Part shown: positions 11,440-21,941 of the stretch, piece by piece
Numbering within the stretch: the first letter of the stretch is position 1
Layout of the letters: each line of letters opens with the position of its first letter
NCBI GenBank assembly: GCA_027563935.2
Contig: CM050447.1
Coordinates: 19,422,001 to 19,486,000, forward strand
DNA from: Costus lasius
Lineage: Eukaryota > Streptophyta > Magnoliopsida > Zingiberales > Costaceae
Direction of reading: 5' to 3'
DNA length: 64,000 nucleotides
Made by a program: the position numbers and the translations under genes
The notes under the pieces: model-generated
What the model was told of the DNA's origin: nothing
The model's input: the letters and a program-made list of their open reading frames with translations, nothing else
The model's database searches: none

Positions 11440-13071
11440 ATGGGACGGTCCCATCCTGCTTCCCACCTTCTCCCTCTTTTCCCTGTTCTCCCCGTGATCG
11501 CTGACCCCATCTCCCCCTTCTTCCTGATCTTCACCATCAATGAACGCGAGCTTCCCTTCTCCTCTCGCATGTTCCCTCTCCAGCTTCCTTCCTTCACTCC
11601 GACGACGAGCGACAGACGAATCTTTCTCCTTTCTTCTACGCGAACGCAGGCGACGAGGATGCGACGTGAGCCCTAGATCTGGCATGCATCTCATCTCCGG
11701 CGACTCCGGCGAGCGCTTCCTCCCCTCTCCAGCTCGTTTTTGGACATTTCCCCTTCGTTTCCGGCGACGCGCATGAGTGGCGCCGTCGACGCCTCCAGCC
11801 ACTTTTCTGGCGATTTTGGCATCCATTCGCGAAAACGAGTGTGCCGGTGAGCCCCTCTTGGCTCCGGTGTTATTCTAGGTGCCGGCGTGCTCCGATCCGT
11901 GTCGGTGATTATTGTTCCGGCGATCGCCGCTGGTGAGGTTTTCCGGTGAACTCCGACGAACGTGTTAGCGACTCTGGGTTGTGCATGTGAGTAATTTCTA
12001 ACGATTATTTGGTTGGATCCTAGCTCAAACCTACAGTTTCAGGTAGGGATCTTATCTCCGTTCTTTGTTACGGTGCCAAACTATATACGTTAGTAGTGGC
12101 ATTTTCTTGTTGCTGGTTTAATCCTGATGATTACCTTTGAATATCCATTTGAGCTTTATTACTTGCCATTGGGTTATGATGATGCTTGCATGTATTCTAT
12201 TTTTGTGATTTACTGATGCATGACATTGGATTAGTATGATTTAGATGCTGTACATATATATTTTGGCTGTCTCTACAGTCGGCGTGTGATTTATATTATG
12301 TTGGATGGACGAATTGGCCTGATTGGTATAGAATCCACCTTTCGAGATCCATTGGATATTGGATTTAGCCACTAGCTATAGTCATGGTACGCTAGAATCA
12401 TGAGACTATAGGCCTCAGAATGGTCACAGTCGAAGTGTCGTTATAAGCGACTTCGGGGTGACTGGGTGTAGGACGCTACACTAGTGGGCTGTTGACGGAC
12501 AGTCATTCCCTACTATTTGAGCTGGCTGTTGGGAACCACTCTTTGAGTGCGTGTTGTTTGGGACAATTGGCTTAGCTTGTAGTGTTGCACTTGCATGCTG
12601 TACTTTTTATTTTCTGTTTAGCTGTGTTATATGCTTGTATTACACTCCTGTCTATGTTGTTCATGTTGTAACCTTCTGAACTCTATTTATGCACAATCTT
12701 ATTTGCTAATCACTACTTAGCCTCTCGGCTAACTACCTTTACTTTGCCTTTAGGTGCGGGCTCGATTCCATTAAGAGCACAGTAGATGGATAGATAGTCA
12801 TCTACCATAACTGTGCTTTATTTTCCTATTTTCATTGCATGTTATCATTATTGTTATTACATTTTATATGGAATTATTTGTTCTGGTCGTGGAGCAATGT
12901 TGACTATGACTAAGGTTGTCGGTCTTGTACTTTTATTGATTTTGACCACTGTACCAGCTTGTTATGTTATCATATTTATGCTAGTTTGTGCCGATCTTCC
13001 GCTATCATTGTTGTTTCTTGGATCTGCATGGGCGTTTCGTCATAGGCCCGGGTGGGTCTTGGGACGTGACA
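11340..13071 (+). mobile_element. 3' LTR of the Ty3/gypsy relic, with TA microsatellite at its start
   Basis: A polypurine-like tract (TTTGGGGGA, about 11351-11360) follows the pol relic, as expected just before a 3' LTR. A TA run of about 78 bp (11360-11437) sits exactly there. The LTR then runs through GC-rich, pyrimidine-rich DNA to GGGACGTGACA, a typical Tekay-type LTR end, at 13071. Frames inside it are low-complexity and not genes. The next base begins an NLR coding fragment. Confidence 0.7.
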
Positions 13072-13294
13072 GTTGGAGGCGCTTCGGACTCTTCACTGGC
13101 TGAGATGGCTCTCTATCAGAAAAATGGAGTGGGCGAAACCTGGCGGTGGCTTGGCACTCACCAACGCGAGCCTTCTCAAGCAGATGTACGTCAGTTGGTC
13201 ACCGTCGTTGGCCGACGTGCAAATTCAAGGGGCGGAGATGGCTCGCAGCCGGCTTTCCCCACCGCCGTCCCTGAAGTATATCTCCATCAATTGG
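13072..13294 (+). pseudogene. LRR relic of the NLR-1/NLR-2 subfamily
   Basis: These 223 bp align without any indel to 23963-24185 of NLR-1, covering codons about 675-748 of its LRR region. The frame is still open and shares blocks such as KMEWAKPGGGLAL, VSWSPSLAD and SRLSPPPSLKYISINW. It starts at the last base of the gypsy LTR and stops matching abruptly after the ISINW codons. No promoter, CC or NB-ARC part is nearby, so it is a dead fragment. It shows that a further member of the subfamily once stood here. Confidence 0.9.
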
Positions 13295-13708
13295 ATGTAC
13301 GTCTATTTTTTAAATTATGAATCAGGGTTACAACTTTCTTGCTTTAAGATTTGCATATTTTATAAGATTGACGATTCAAATGTGGCTTAACTAATACATG
13401 GTTATTGAATAGAAGTTTTATATGCTGCTCAACGAGTTTTGACCCGTTTAATTTTAATAAGATCCAATTATGAATCCATGTTTATGTTTAACATGAATTT
13501 AATAGATATGATCCACATGAACCAAGTTTATTAATCAAATCTAGCACTTGAGAGGCTGACACTAAAACAAGCACTTGACACAATAATCGATCGCTTCTCA
13601 GGCTAGCTTCCAGGAGGTTTACAAAGTTAAAAGTATTTCTTTGACCTAGGCCCAATAACTAGAACAATGAGTGAACTTTCATACTAAGTATGACTTGGAT
13701 GCAATTAT
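13295..13708. other. Intergenic DNA
   Basis: AT-rich, no gene. A block near 13450-13515 (AATTATGAATCCATG..., then ACATGAATTTAATAGATATG) resembles 52557-52605, so it is a short dispersed repeat. Confidence 0.5.
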
Positions 13709-14977
13709 TGTTGGGAGAGATTGAGTGCAGAAACTTCCTTTGCTAGATTTTAAAAATAGATAACTATCGGCAAAGATAATACATAGAAATGGCAGCGGAA
13801 TAAAATAATATCAAACAGATAAAAGACAGCAGGATTTTTTACGTGGAAAACCTCCCTAACTTGAGGAGGAAAAACCACGGGACCGGAGTCCGCTCAAAAC
13901 CTTTCACTAAATCAGATAATGGGTTTTACAAATCTTCCTAGATCATCTAGGAGCATAACAATGTCATCAAAACTAATCTTGGATTTCAGACAAGTATCAA
14001 CACCAGGTTGGACAGCAAAATAGGAGAAGAGCAAAGTGCAGATTTCACCAAGATGATGAGTCTCGGTTCTAGGCTGACTGCGAGAAACTAAGACCTCAGT
14101 TTGACGATCCGACCGTTCAGATTAAAGAGCACTAAGTCCTGAACCTTCTCCTAAAATTTCAGCCCGATCCAACGGTGAACTTCTTGCCGGCGGCTGATTT
14201 AAGCGGACTACCCTAAGTTCACAGCTTGTCGCCGAAGCTTCTTCTCTCTCTTTCTTTCAAGTCTGTTCTCTCCAGTGTGTGTAGTAGCATGCACCTAGAC
14301 ACCCAATAAAACCCAAAGACAATAACACGCGTCAAACACACAACAAGTGCACGATGTTGTGAATCCACGATAACTTCACTGTGTCCACCATCTTCTGCAG
14401 ATCGTGGACAGCATATCCACGATCTTCTATAGACTGTCCATGATGTTTGCAGTGTGTCCATGATAGGTACTGTGCATATCCACCATAGTTGTAGCTTGTC
14501 CATGATAGTTACAGTTGTGTCCATGATAATCTATGGTGTGTCCACCATAGCCTGAGGTATGTCCACCATCTTCTTGACTGTGCCCACGAAGTTCTGAACT
14601 GTGTCCACCATCTATGGACTGTGTCCACATCTTTGCAGAAAATCCACCATGTTCAGGATCATGGACAATGTGTCCACGATCTTCGTGTCCATGATCTTTG
14701 CATTAAATCCACGATGTTCAGGATCGTGGACAATGTGTCCATGATCTTTGCAGAAAATCCACGATGTTCAGGATCGTGGACAATGTGTCCATGATCTTTG
14801 CAGAAAATCCACCATCTTCTGCAGATCATGGATAGTGTGTCCACGATGTTGCAGGTTGTGTACATGATCTTCTGCAGTGTACAAACTGAGCTGCTTCATC
14901 CATGTGGTATGATCTAAGCCATCCTCCACATGAGTAAACTGAGTCATCCTCCATATAGGAGGGAAACTCACCCAATA
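13709..14977 (-). repeat. copia-A LTR (3' LTR in element orientation)
   Basis: 1269 bp; starts TGTTGGGAGAG and ends CACCCAATA on the plus strand. It is alignable over its length with 19024-20359. The distal half (about 14340-14880) is an array of short GTCCAYSAT-like motifs with a 50-bp higher period near 14706-14810. Confidence 0.93.
14340..14880 (-). repeat. Hairpin-rich motif array in the LTR (left copy)
   Basis: More than twenty copies of TCCACGAT, TCCATGAT or TCCACCAT occur, with several inverse copies (ATCGTGGA, ATCATGGA). Pairs such as CCACGAT-GTTCAGG-ATCGTGG form perfect 7-bp stems. A 50-bp unit repeats at about 14706, 14756 and 14806. Confidence 0.85.
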
Positions 14978-15022
14978 ATCTCCCCCTTCACTACTATGTG
15001 GAGGGATTTACCATCCTGGCAA

Positions 15023-15840
15023 TCAACCGGCAGACTTCAAGCTTCTCTCTAGCCAATGCCCTGAACCATTCTGATCGGTATGGATTTTCTCAAGAGACAA
15101 TTTCTTGGAATTCAGCACATCTCTTATCCAGTGATATCTCACATCAATGTGCTTTAACTTTGTATGGAATGTGGAGTTCTTAGCAAGGTGGATAGCACTC
15201 TGGCTATCACAAAACAAAACATAAGACTCATGCTGAAAACCTAGTTCCTTAACATACTTTCTCATCCAAAGTAATTCTTTGCAGGCTTCAGTAGCTGCTA
15301 TAAATTCAGCTTCAGTAGTAGAAAGTGCAATACACTTTTAAAGTCTGGATTGCCAAGCCACAGCTCCTCCACCAAATGTGATCAGGTATCCTGATGTGGA
15401 TTGGCGAGAGTCAACATCTCCGGCCATATCAGAATCAGTATATCCAATAAGTAGGGGCTTCTCATTTCCCAGAGTAAGTTTCAAATGGGAAGTACCTCGC
15501 AGATATCTCATAATCCACTTCACAGCATTCCAATGCTCTTTACCAGAATTTGAGATAAATCTACTTACAGTTCCAACAACATGTGCTATGTCTAGCCTCG
15601 TGCAGACCATAGCACACATCAGGCTTCCAACTGCTGAAGCATATGGAACCTTCAGCATATAATTCTTTTCTTCCTATGTGGAAGGACATTGCTGAACACT
15701 CAAAGAAAAATGAGCAGCAAGAGGTGTGCAGATTGCTTTACACTTGTCCATGTTGAACCTTTGAAGTACTTTCTCAATATAAGCTTCTTGTGAAAGTGTC
15801 AGCTTCTTGTTGGCTATATCTCGGTCAATCCTTATACCAA
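15023..15840 (-). pseudogene. copia-A RNase H region
   Basis: On the minus strand this encodes the C-terminal copia RNase H with YASAVGSLMCAMVCTRLDIA, GYTDSDMAGDVDSRQSTSGY, STTEAEFIAATEACKELLW and VLFCDSQSAIHLAKN. Stops separate it from the reverse transcriptase frame and split it near 15340 and 15675. It would have removed RNA from RNA-DNA hybrids during replication; in this copy it is non-functional. Confidence 0.9.
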
Positions 15841-15844
15841 GGAT

Positions 15845-16726
15845 TTACTTTGCTTGTCCTAAGTCTTTCATGGCAAAAGACTTGCTCAATTGCTTCTTTA
15901 ATTGATTAATCCTAGAAGCATTCCTGTCAACAATCAATATGTCATCAACATAAAGCAGTAAAATAATAAAGTCATCACTACCAAATTTCTTCACAAAGAC
16001 ACAATGGTCAGAAGTGATTTTCTTGTAGCCTTGCTCCCCCATGACTGATTCAAACTTTTTATACCACTGCTTTGGGGCTTGCTTCAAGCTGTAAAGGTTT
16101 TTCTTTAATTTACACACATAGTCGTCCTTTCCTTTCATCACAAAGCCCTCTGGTTGTTCCATATAAATCTCCTCCTCAAGATCACCATGAAAGAAGACAG
16201 TCTTCATATCCATTTGCTCCACAACTAAGTCAAGACTAGCTGCTAAGGCTAGGACAACTCGAATAGAAGACATTTTGACGACTGGAGCAAATATCTCATC
16301 AAAATCAATGCTCTTTTTCTGTGAGAATCCTTTGACAACCAACCTGGCTTTGTATCTTGGGACTTGTGCATTCTCATCTTGCTTCAGCTTATAGATCCAC
16401 CTATTTTTCAATGCTCTCTTACCCTTAGGTAGCTTTACCAAGTCAAAGGTATTGTTCTCTTGAAGAGATTTCATCTCATCAATCATAGCTTCCAGCCATT
16501 CTTTCTTGTCTTCATCTTCGAGAACTTCTTCATAATCTTCAGGTTCTCCCCCGTCAGTCAACAACATGTACTCGCTTGGGGAGTATCTGGTGGAAGACTG
16601 TTTGTCTCTAGTGGACCTCCTAAGATGTATATCAGATTCTGAAGCATTAGGTTCAATGGGCTGAATACCATCATTATCATCTTCTTCCTGCACCTCAGAA
16701 TGTGGAGAAGAATTGGTTTCAGCCAA
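15845..16726 (-). pseudogene. copia-A reverse transcriptase region
   Basis: The longest open part of this pol (294 codons with its stop). It begins with the integrase C-terminal linker and contains NRWIYKLKQDENAQVPRYKA, the first catalytic block (MDMKTVFFHGDLEEEIYMEQ) and the YVDD active site (LLYVDDILIV). The block usually reads KTAF, here KTVF. It ends at an in-frame stop after DLGQAK, and its frame is shifted relative to the integrase part. Confidence 0.92.
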
Positions 16727-17800
16727 GTCATAGTGGTTACCATGTGTATCAGCTTGGATAGGCTCAAGTGTAGGGGAAGCCGGATTGACTCAATCAAGTT
16801 ATCATCATGCTGAGAAGACTTATTCTCATTCATGTTGATGTCTTGTAATGTTTGGTCTTCTACAAATACCACATCTCTACTCCTAATAATTTTCTTTTGA
16901 GTAGGATCATACAGCTTGTATCCAAATTCATCTTGGCCATAACCAAGGAATATGCACTGCCGGGTCTTCACTTTCAGCTTAGATCTCTCATCTTTTGGGA
17001 TATGGACATAAGCTTTACATCCAAAAACTCTTAAATGTGCATACGACACATTTTTACCTGACCAAACCTTCTCTGGAACTTCAAGTTGCAGAGGAATACA
17101 TGGTGAACGGTTTAGAACATATACAACTTTATCTAAAGCCTCACCCCAAAAAGATCTAGGCAATCCGGCATGTGACAGCAAGCACCTGACTCTTTCCATC
17201 AATGTTCTATTCATTCTCTCAGCCACGCCATTCAGCTGAGAAGTCTTTGGAGGTGTCTTTTGATACCTAATACCATGCTCCCGGCAATATTCATCAAACG
17301 GCCCAATGTATTCACCTCTATTATCACTTCTAATGCATTTTAATTTCTTCCCAGTTTTTCTTTCAACTGAGGCTTGAAATTGCTTGAAGGCTTGTAAAGT
17401 TTGATCTTTTATCTTCAAGGTATAGACACATGTCTTCCTTGAATGATCATCAATGAAGGTGATAAAGTAGAGAGAGCCACCCAAAGTTCTTTTCTTCATA
17501 GGACCACAAATATCAGTATGTACTATATCAAGTACATTTGGCTTTCTTGAAGAAGATTGACTTTTGAAAGAAACTTTGGTTTGCTTCCTAGCCATACAGT
17601 GAGAGCACCTTTTTAATTGGTTATTTGAAATTCTGGAAATAACCTTTTGTTTGGCCAACTCAGCCATTCCCTTCTCACTCATGTGACATAGTCTTTTATG
17701 TCACAATTCAATTTCTTCATTCTTTACAGCATTGATGATATCCTTGGAAAGCTTAGTTTGCAGGACATAAAGAAGACATCTTCTTTCCCTTTGCTACAAC
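16558..17800 (-). pseudogene. copia-A integrase region
   Basis: It includes part of the HHCC zinc-binding segment (LKRCSHCMARKQTKVSFK) and the integrase core with DICGPMKKRTLGGSLYFITF, CIRSDNRGEY and NGVAERMNRTLMERV, which hold the D, D and E catalytic residues. The following FWGEALDKVVYVLNRSP and RSRDVVFVEDQ blocks are typical of the copia pol linker. A stop at about 17700 separates it from the protease, and a frameshift near 16730 separates it from the reverse transcriptase. Confidence 0.92.
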
Positions 17801-17821
17801 CATAACACCTTTACTAAGCTT

Positions 17822-18133
17822 TCAATCATCATTCTTAAAAGTGCTGCAGTAACCTTCATCATCAAGCTTTCCCACGGAAATCAAATTTAAGCAAATATTG
17901 AGAACATGCTTCACATTTTTAAGAGTCAGCATACTGCCATTTGTGGTTTTTAAACAAACATCACAATATCCTGCAACTTCAATGGTGGTATTGTCACCCA
18001 TTTTCACTGTTCCATATTTGACAGGTGTGTAGGTTACAAAACAATCTTTGTTGGAGGTAGCATGAGTAGTGGCACCACTATCAACCACCCAGTTCATATT
18101 ATAGGAGACAACATTTACTCTTGCTTCTTTCAC
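17822..18133 (-). pseudogene. copia-A aspartic protease region
   Basis: It contains WVVDSGATTHATSNKDCF with the DSGAT active site intact, and downstream VKHVLNICLNLISVGKLDDEGY, the usual copia protease C-terminal block. It is isolated by stops on both sides. Confidence 0.88.
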
Positions 18134-18188
18134 TATGCTTGCTTTTGTCTTTTCCTTTAGGACCTTTGCTCATACTTCTCTCGGGTCT

Positions 18189-18792
18189 TTAGACAGCCAC
18201 CATATCTAAATGAGAGGAAGATCCTTGTACTCTCATTCTTTTTTCTTCATTCATGATACCATTTTTGGCCAAGTCCATAGTCATAACACCTTCCGGAGCT
18301 GAATTGAACAGAGTCATCCTAAATGTTTCCCAAGAGTCCGGCAATGTGCAAAGAAGCAACATACCTTGTATCTCATCATCAAACGTAATTCCCATTTCTG
18401 CCAGCTGATTTAGAATGTCTTGGAATGTATTCAAGTGGTCTTTGACTGAGCCACTATCTCTTAGCCTCAAGGACATAATCAACTTCATCAGGTACAGTTT
18501 GTTATTACCAGTCTTTCGAGCATACATGTTCTCGAGCTTTGCCTATAGTGTTTTTGCATTTGTCTCTCCATAGACATGGTTCAAAATATTATCATCCAGC
18601 CACTGCCTTATGTAGCCACACACTTGCCAATGAGCAATAGCCCACTACTCTTCGGTCTTACCTTCGGGCTTCTCACTAAGGAAGACTGGCTGGTAATAAT
18701 CTTTCACATAAAGGAGGTCTTCTATCTTTCCCCTTCATTTATGGTAATTTGAACCGTTCAATAGAATCATTCTGCTTGTATTCACCTCCATA
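18189..18792 (-). pseudogene. copia-A gag
   Basis: The probable start is the ATG at 18790-18792 (minus), giving a first block (MEVNTSRMILLNGSNYHK) like other copia gag proteins. In-frame stops follow at the tryptophan positions, at about codon 19 and again about 30 codons later. The C-terminal part (MYARKTGNNKLYLMKLIMSL, ILNQLAEMGITFDDEI, TLPDSWETFR) is a recognisable UBN2-type gag. No zinc knuckle is visible before the protease. Confidence 0.88.
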
Positions 18793-19008
18793 GTATAATA
18801 TAAACTGATTTCCACTAGTGACAAATATAAATCTCAGAGTTCTGTCCTCTAGGTGCACTGAGGAAACTAGGGCTAAATCTGGTTCGAAACTGACCGATTA
18901 GCAAAGACGCTGAGAGACTACGCCCCGGTGCTAAGCACCGACGTACGCACCCTCCAAACAGCGTGAGCTAACGTCCATGTCTCGAATACAACAGATTATC
19001 ACGAACCT

Positions 19009-19021
19009 CCCTCTGATACCA
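19009..19021 (-). promoter_or_regulatory. copia-A primer-binding site
   Basis: On the minus strand the sequence reads TGGTATCAGAGGG two bases after the 5' LTR end. This matches the 3' end of plant initiator tRNA-Met, the usual primer of copia reverse transcription. Confidence 0.9.
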
Positions 19022-19023
19022 CT

Positions 19024-20359
19024 TGTTGGGAGAGATGAGTGCAGAAACTTCCTATTGCTAGATTTTAAAAACAGATAACTACTGGCAAAGATAACACACA
19101 GAAATGGCAGCGGAATAAAATAATACCAAACAGATAAAAGACAGCAGGATTTTTTACATGGAAAACCTCCCCAACTTGAGGAGGAAAAACCACGGGATCG
19201 GAGTCCGCTCAAAACCTTCCACTAAATCAGATAATGAGTTTTACAAATCTTCCTAGATCATCTAGGAGCATAACAATATCATCAAGACTAATCTTGGATC
19301 TCAGACAAGCATCAACACCAGGTTGGAAAGCAAAACAGGAGAAGAGCAAAGTGCAGATTTCACCAAGATGATGGGTCTTGATTCTGGGCTGACTATGAGA
19401 AATTGAGACATCAGTTCGACGATCCGACCGTTCAGATTGAAGAGCACTGAGTCCCGAACCTTTTCCTAAAATTTTAGCCCGATCCAACAGTGAACTTCTT
19501 GCCGACGGCCGATTTAAGCAGACTGCCCTAAGTTCACAGCTTTTCACCGAAGCTTCTTCTCTCTCTTTCTTTCACGTTTGTTCTCTCCAGTGTGTGTAGC
19601 AGCATGCACCCACACACCCAATAAAACATAAAGACAACAACACGTGTCAAACATACACTAATGAATCCACGATATTCACAACCAGTCCACGATGTTGTGA
19701 ATCCACGATAACTTCACTGTGTCCACCATCTTCTACAGATCGTGGACAGCATATCCACGATCTTCTGCAGGCTGTCCATGATGTCTGTAGTGTGTCCATG
19801 ATAGGTACTGTGCATATCCATCATAGCTGCAGCTTGTCTATGATAGCTACAACTGTGTCCATGATAATCTATGATGTGTCCACCATAGCCTGAGGTGTGT
19901 CCACCATCTTCTTGACTGTGCCCACGAAGTTCTGGACTGTGTCCATCATTTTCTGGACTGTGTCTATGAAGTTCTGGACTGTGTCCACCATCTTTGCAGA
20001 AAATCCACGATGTTCAGGATCATGGACAATGTGTCCACGATCTTCGTGTCTATGATCTTTGCAGAAAATCCACGATGTTCAGGATCGTGGACAATGTGTC
20101 CACGATCTTCGTGTCCATGATCTTTGTAGAAAATCTACGATGTTCAGGATCGTGGACAATGTCTTCGTGTCCACGATCTTTGCAGAAAATCCACCATCTT
20201 CTGCAGATCATGGACAGTGTGTCCACGATGTTGTAGGTTGTGTCCATGATCTTCTGCAGTGTACAAACTAAGCTGCTTCATCCATGTGGGATGATCTGAG
20301 TCATCCTCCACATGAGTAAACTGAGTCATCCTCCACATAGGAGGGAAACTCACCCAATA
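19024..20359 (-). repeat. copia-A LTR (5' LTR in element orientation)
   Basis: 1336 bp with the same ends as the other LTR. It is 67 bp longer, mostly because of repeat-number differences in its motif array (about 19670-20250). There a 65-bp unit repeats at 19996, 20061 and 20126 where the other LTR has 50-bp units; the difference is a 15-bp block (CTTCGTGTCCATGAT). The many scattered mismatches between the LTRs suggest the insertion is not recent. Confidence 0.93.
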
Positions 20360-20400
20360 ATTATTTCAACTACTAACGGGTACAGTAGATCCACCCAACT

Positions 20401-20901
20401 TAGGCTGCGTTTGGCCCAGATTATTTAGTTGCTTATGGGTTAACTAGCTGATTTTAAGAAGCTGGAGTATTTAGTTTTGCAACTTTTTGGTCCCAACTAA
20501 AGAAATTTTACTGGATCTAGGAAGTAGGTATAGACTTATTTTTCCAGACCTCTTCCTAGCTTCTCCCTTTCCTCTCCTCTCTACCACTACTAAATTTATT
20601 TTTAACTTTTTAAATAATTATTTTAATTATAATTTATTTATTTTAAATAAATTTAATAGTGTAACCTATAATATTTTTATTAAAAAATTAATAGTATAAC
20701 TCATAATATTTTTAATAAATATTTTAATTATAGTAACTAATAATTTAGTCATATAATTTTTATTTTAATAAAATTATTTATTATAAATAGAATAATCTAA
20801 CTAAAAGTTGTGCATCTAAAGTCCAAATACTCTCTAAACTTTTTTAGTATTTTTCCAGCCAACATAAGCTAGAAAAAGAAGCTAACTAAACACAGTCTTA
20901 G
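20401..20901. mobile_element. MITE, family shared with 46917-47349
   Basis: The left end (AGGCTGCGTTTGGCC) and the inverse of the right end (AAGACTGTGTTTAGTTAGC) are imperfect terminal inverted repeats. The inside shares long stretches with 47110-47270, for example AATATTTTTAATAAATATTT and AAGTTGTGCATC. There is no coding capacity. CTTAG occurs at both borders, but the exact target-site duplication is unclear. Confidence 0.7.
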
Positions 20902-21244
20902 TGATCAAGGGATTAGAACCTCCTACGAAAGTGGTGAAACCTATAATATAGCAAATAAAACTTTTAAGCGGGAACGGGGTACCCGATCTAACCCTTAAAA
21001 AGCTAAAACCGCACACGAAGCCTAAACTAAAGCTAAAAGTGGGTACCCCGTGCACGTAAAGAGTTTTTTTTTTTTCTAATATAGGACATAACCCACACCA
21101 ACATGGCATCCAATTTTGTGACTACAAGCTCTCTCAAACTTCTTGATTGTTGTTTGATCAATTCATTCTCATGTATGCCATCTATTTCCCTCTTATTGTT
21201 GCATTATCAACTTTTTTTAAAAAAATACTTTTAAACTTAGATAT
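20902..21244. other. Intergenic DNA
   Basis: No recognisable gene or element. Confidence 0.5.
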
Positions 21245-21800
21245 CTTTAAGCTGATAGTCCTCTTTTTAAGTATTATATTGGCTTTCTTTTCTTTCTGTT
21301 AAGATAAGAAAAGCTTGGAATAATGGAAGAACAGGATCCCGCTGCACAATCTGTTTTTCTTTTGCAAATCACAAGCGTGGCTGTAAAGTATACCAAATCT
21401 TCGATTCCTTTATGTGAATCTCCAGAGAGTGAGACCAAACATGATGCAGCAAATTTGAGCACAGCATAAGTCGTTCCTTTTAGCGTGCTCTTGCCCGTTA
21501 CCGTCAATATGCTTACTCGTAAAGTACACAGAAATTCGAATCTTTAAGTTGACGTGATGCCATGAATGCTCAAATGATAGGTTCCTTGCTTTTGGATTTC
21601 TTTTCACATTTCGATTTTAATGTACCTACCCCACACATTCCTTTATTCTTTGCTTTTTAGTTTACATTTATACAACTTTTAATGGCAGATGGGCTCACTA
21701 TTTCCATCCAATGTTTCTCTTTTACATTTCTAAATTCTATTTCTTTGTAGAATTGTACAAAGCCATCATGGTGTTCATTCGTTCCTTGATGGCAGAGATG
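21245..21800. repeat. NLR-1 distal promoter region, duplicated at 53755-54365
   Basis: This stretch aligns with the DNA upstream of psi-NLR-4 from TTTTTAAGTATTATATTGGC through the GTTCATTCGTTCCTTGATGG block. It is not present upstream of NLR-2. It contains a TTGACG W-box-like core at about 21549 and the short conserved reading frame described separately. Confidence 0.85.
21323..21469 (+). other. Conserved short reading frame (48 codons) upstream of NLR-1
   Basis: An ATG frame encoding MEEQDPAAQSV...HDAANLSTA and a stop lies about 470 bp upstream of NLR-1. The copy at 53807-53968 keeps the same frame and stop despite a 15-bp in-frame indel (five codons, LVFNA) and several substitutions. The minus strand is also open across this block (containing LVYFTATLVICKR), so the coding strand, if any, is unclear. 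I recognise no domain. It could equally be conserved only because the duplication is young. Confidence 0.35.
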
Positions 21801-21875
21801 TTCACCTCAGCTTTTGGTTTTCCTTTGCGATTCGCTGCTCTCTTCGTTGATCCTATTTTTATATATGTATGTACA

Positions 21876-21884
21876 TATATATAA
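21876..21884 (+). promoter_or_regulatory. Probable TATA box of NLR-1
   Basis: TATATATAA lies 58 bp before the chosen ATG. Transcription would begin near 21910, which leaves a short 5' UTR and makes the in-frame ATG at 21909 an unlikely start. Confidence 0.6.
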
Positions 21885-21941
21885 GCATCAGAGCTAAAGC
21901 TAGGAGACGTGTCCACCCAATTCATCGCTAAAGATCGAAAA

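Larger units (their letters stand above)
13709..20359 (-). mobile_element. Complete but inactive Ty1/copia retrotransposon (copia-A)
   Basis: The element lies on the minus strand. It has two LTRs (13709-14977 and 19024-20359), a perfect 5-bp target-site duplication ATTAT (13704-13708 and 20360-20364), a primer-binding site matching initiator tRNA-Met (TGGTATCAGAG on the minus strand, about 19010-19021) and a polypurine tract (GTGAAGGGGGAGAT, minus strand, about 14978-14991). The inside carries gag, protease, integrase, reverse transcriptase and RNase H in copia order, all interrupted by stops or frameshifts. Its leader is clearly related to that of copia-B. Confidence 0.95.

Noticed and set aside
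11224..11826. Frames of 86-200 codons with poly-IY stretches
   Set aside because: Translation of the TA microsatellite plus GC-rich LTR sequence; no domain.
13988..14230. Possible separate gene in the copia-A LTR
   Set aside because: The same sequence is present in both LTRs and is non-coding.
14219..14971. Several minus-strand frames with strange repeated GHT/MDTL-like peptides
   Set aside because: They are produced by the motif array in the copia-A LTR and have no conserved domain; they change when repeat length changes.
19994..20353. Similar repetitive frames on both strands
   Set aside because: Same LTR array in the other copy; not genes.
21909..21941. Upstream in-frame ATG of NLR-1
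   Set aside because: It lies about 25 bp from the TATA box and is absent from NLR-2; the ATG at 21942 matches NLR-2.
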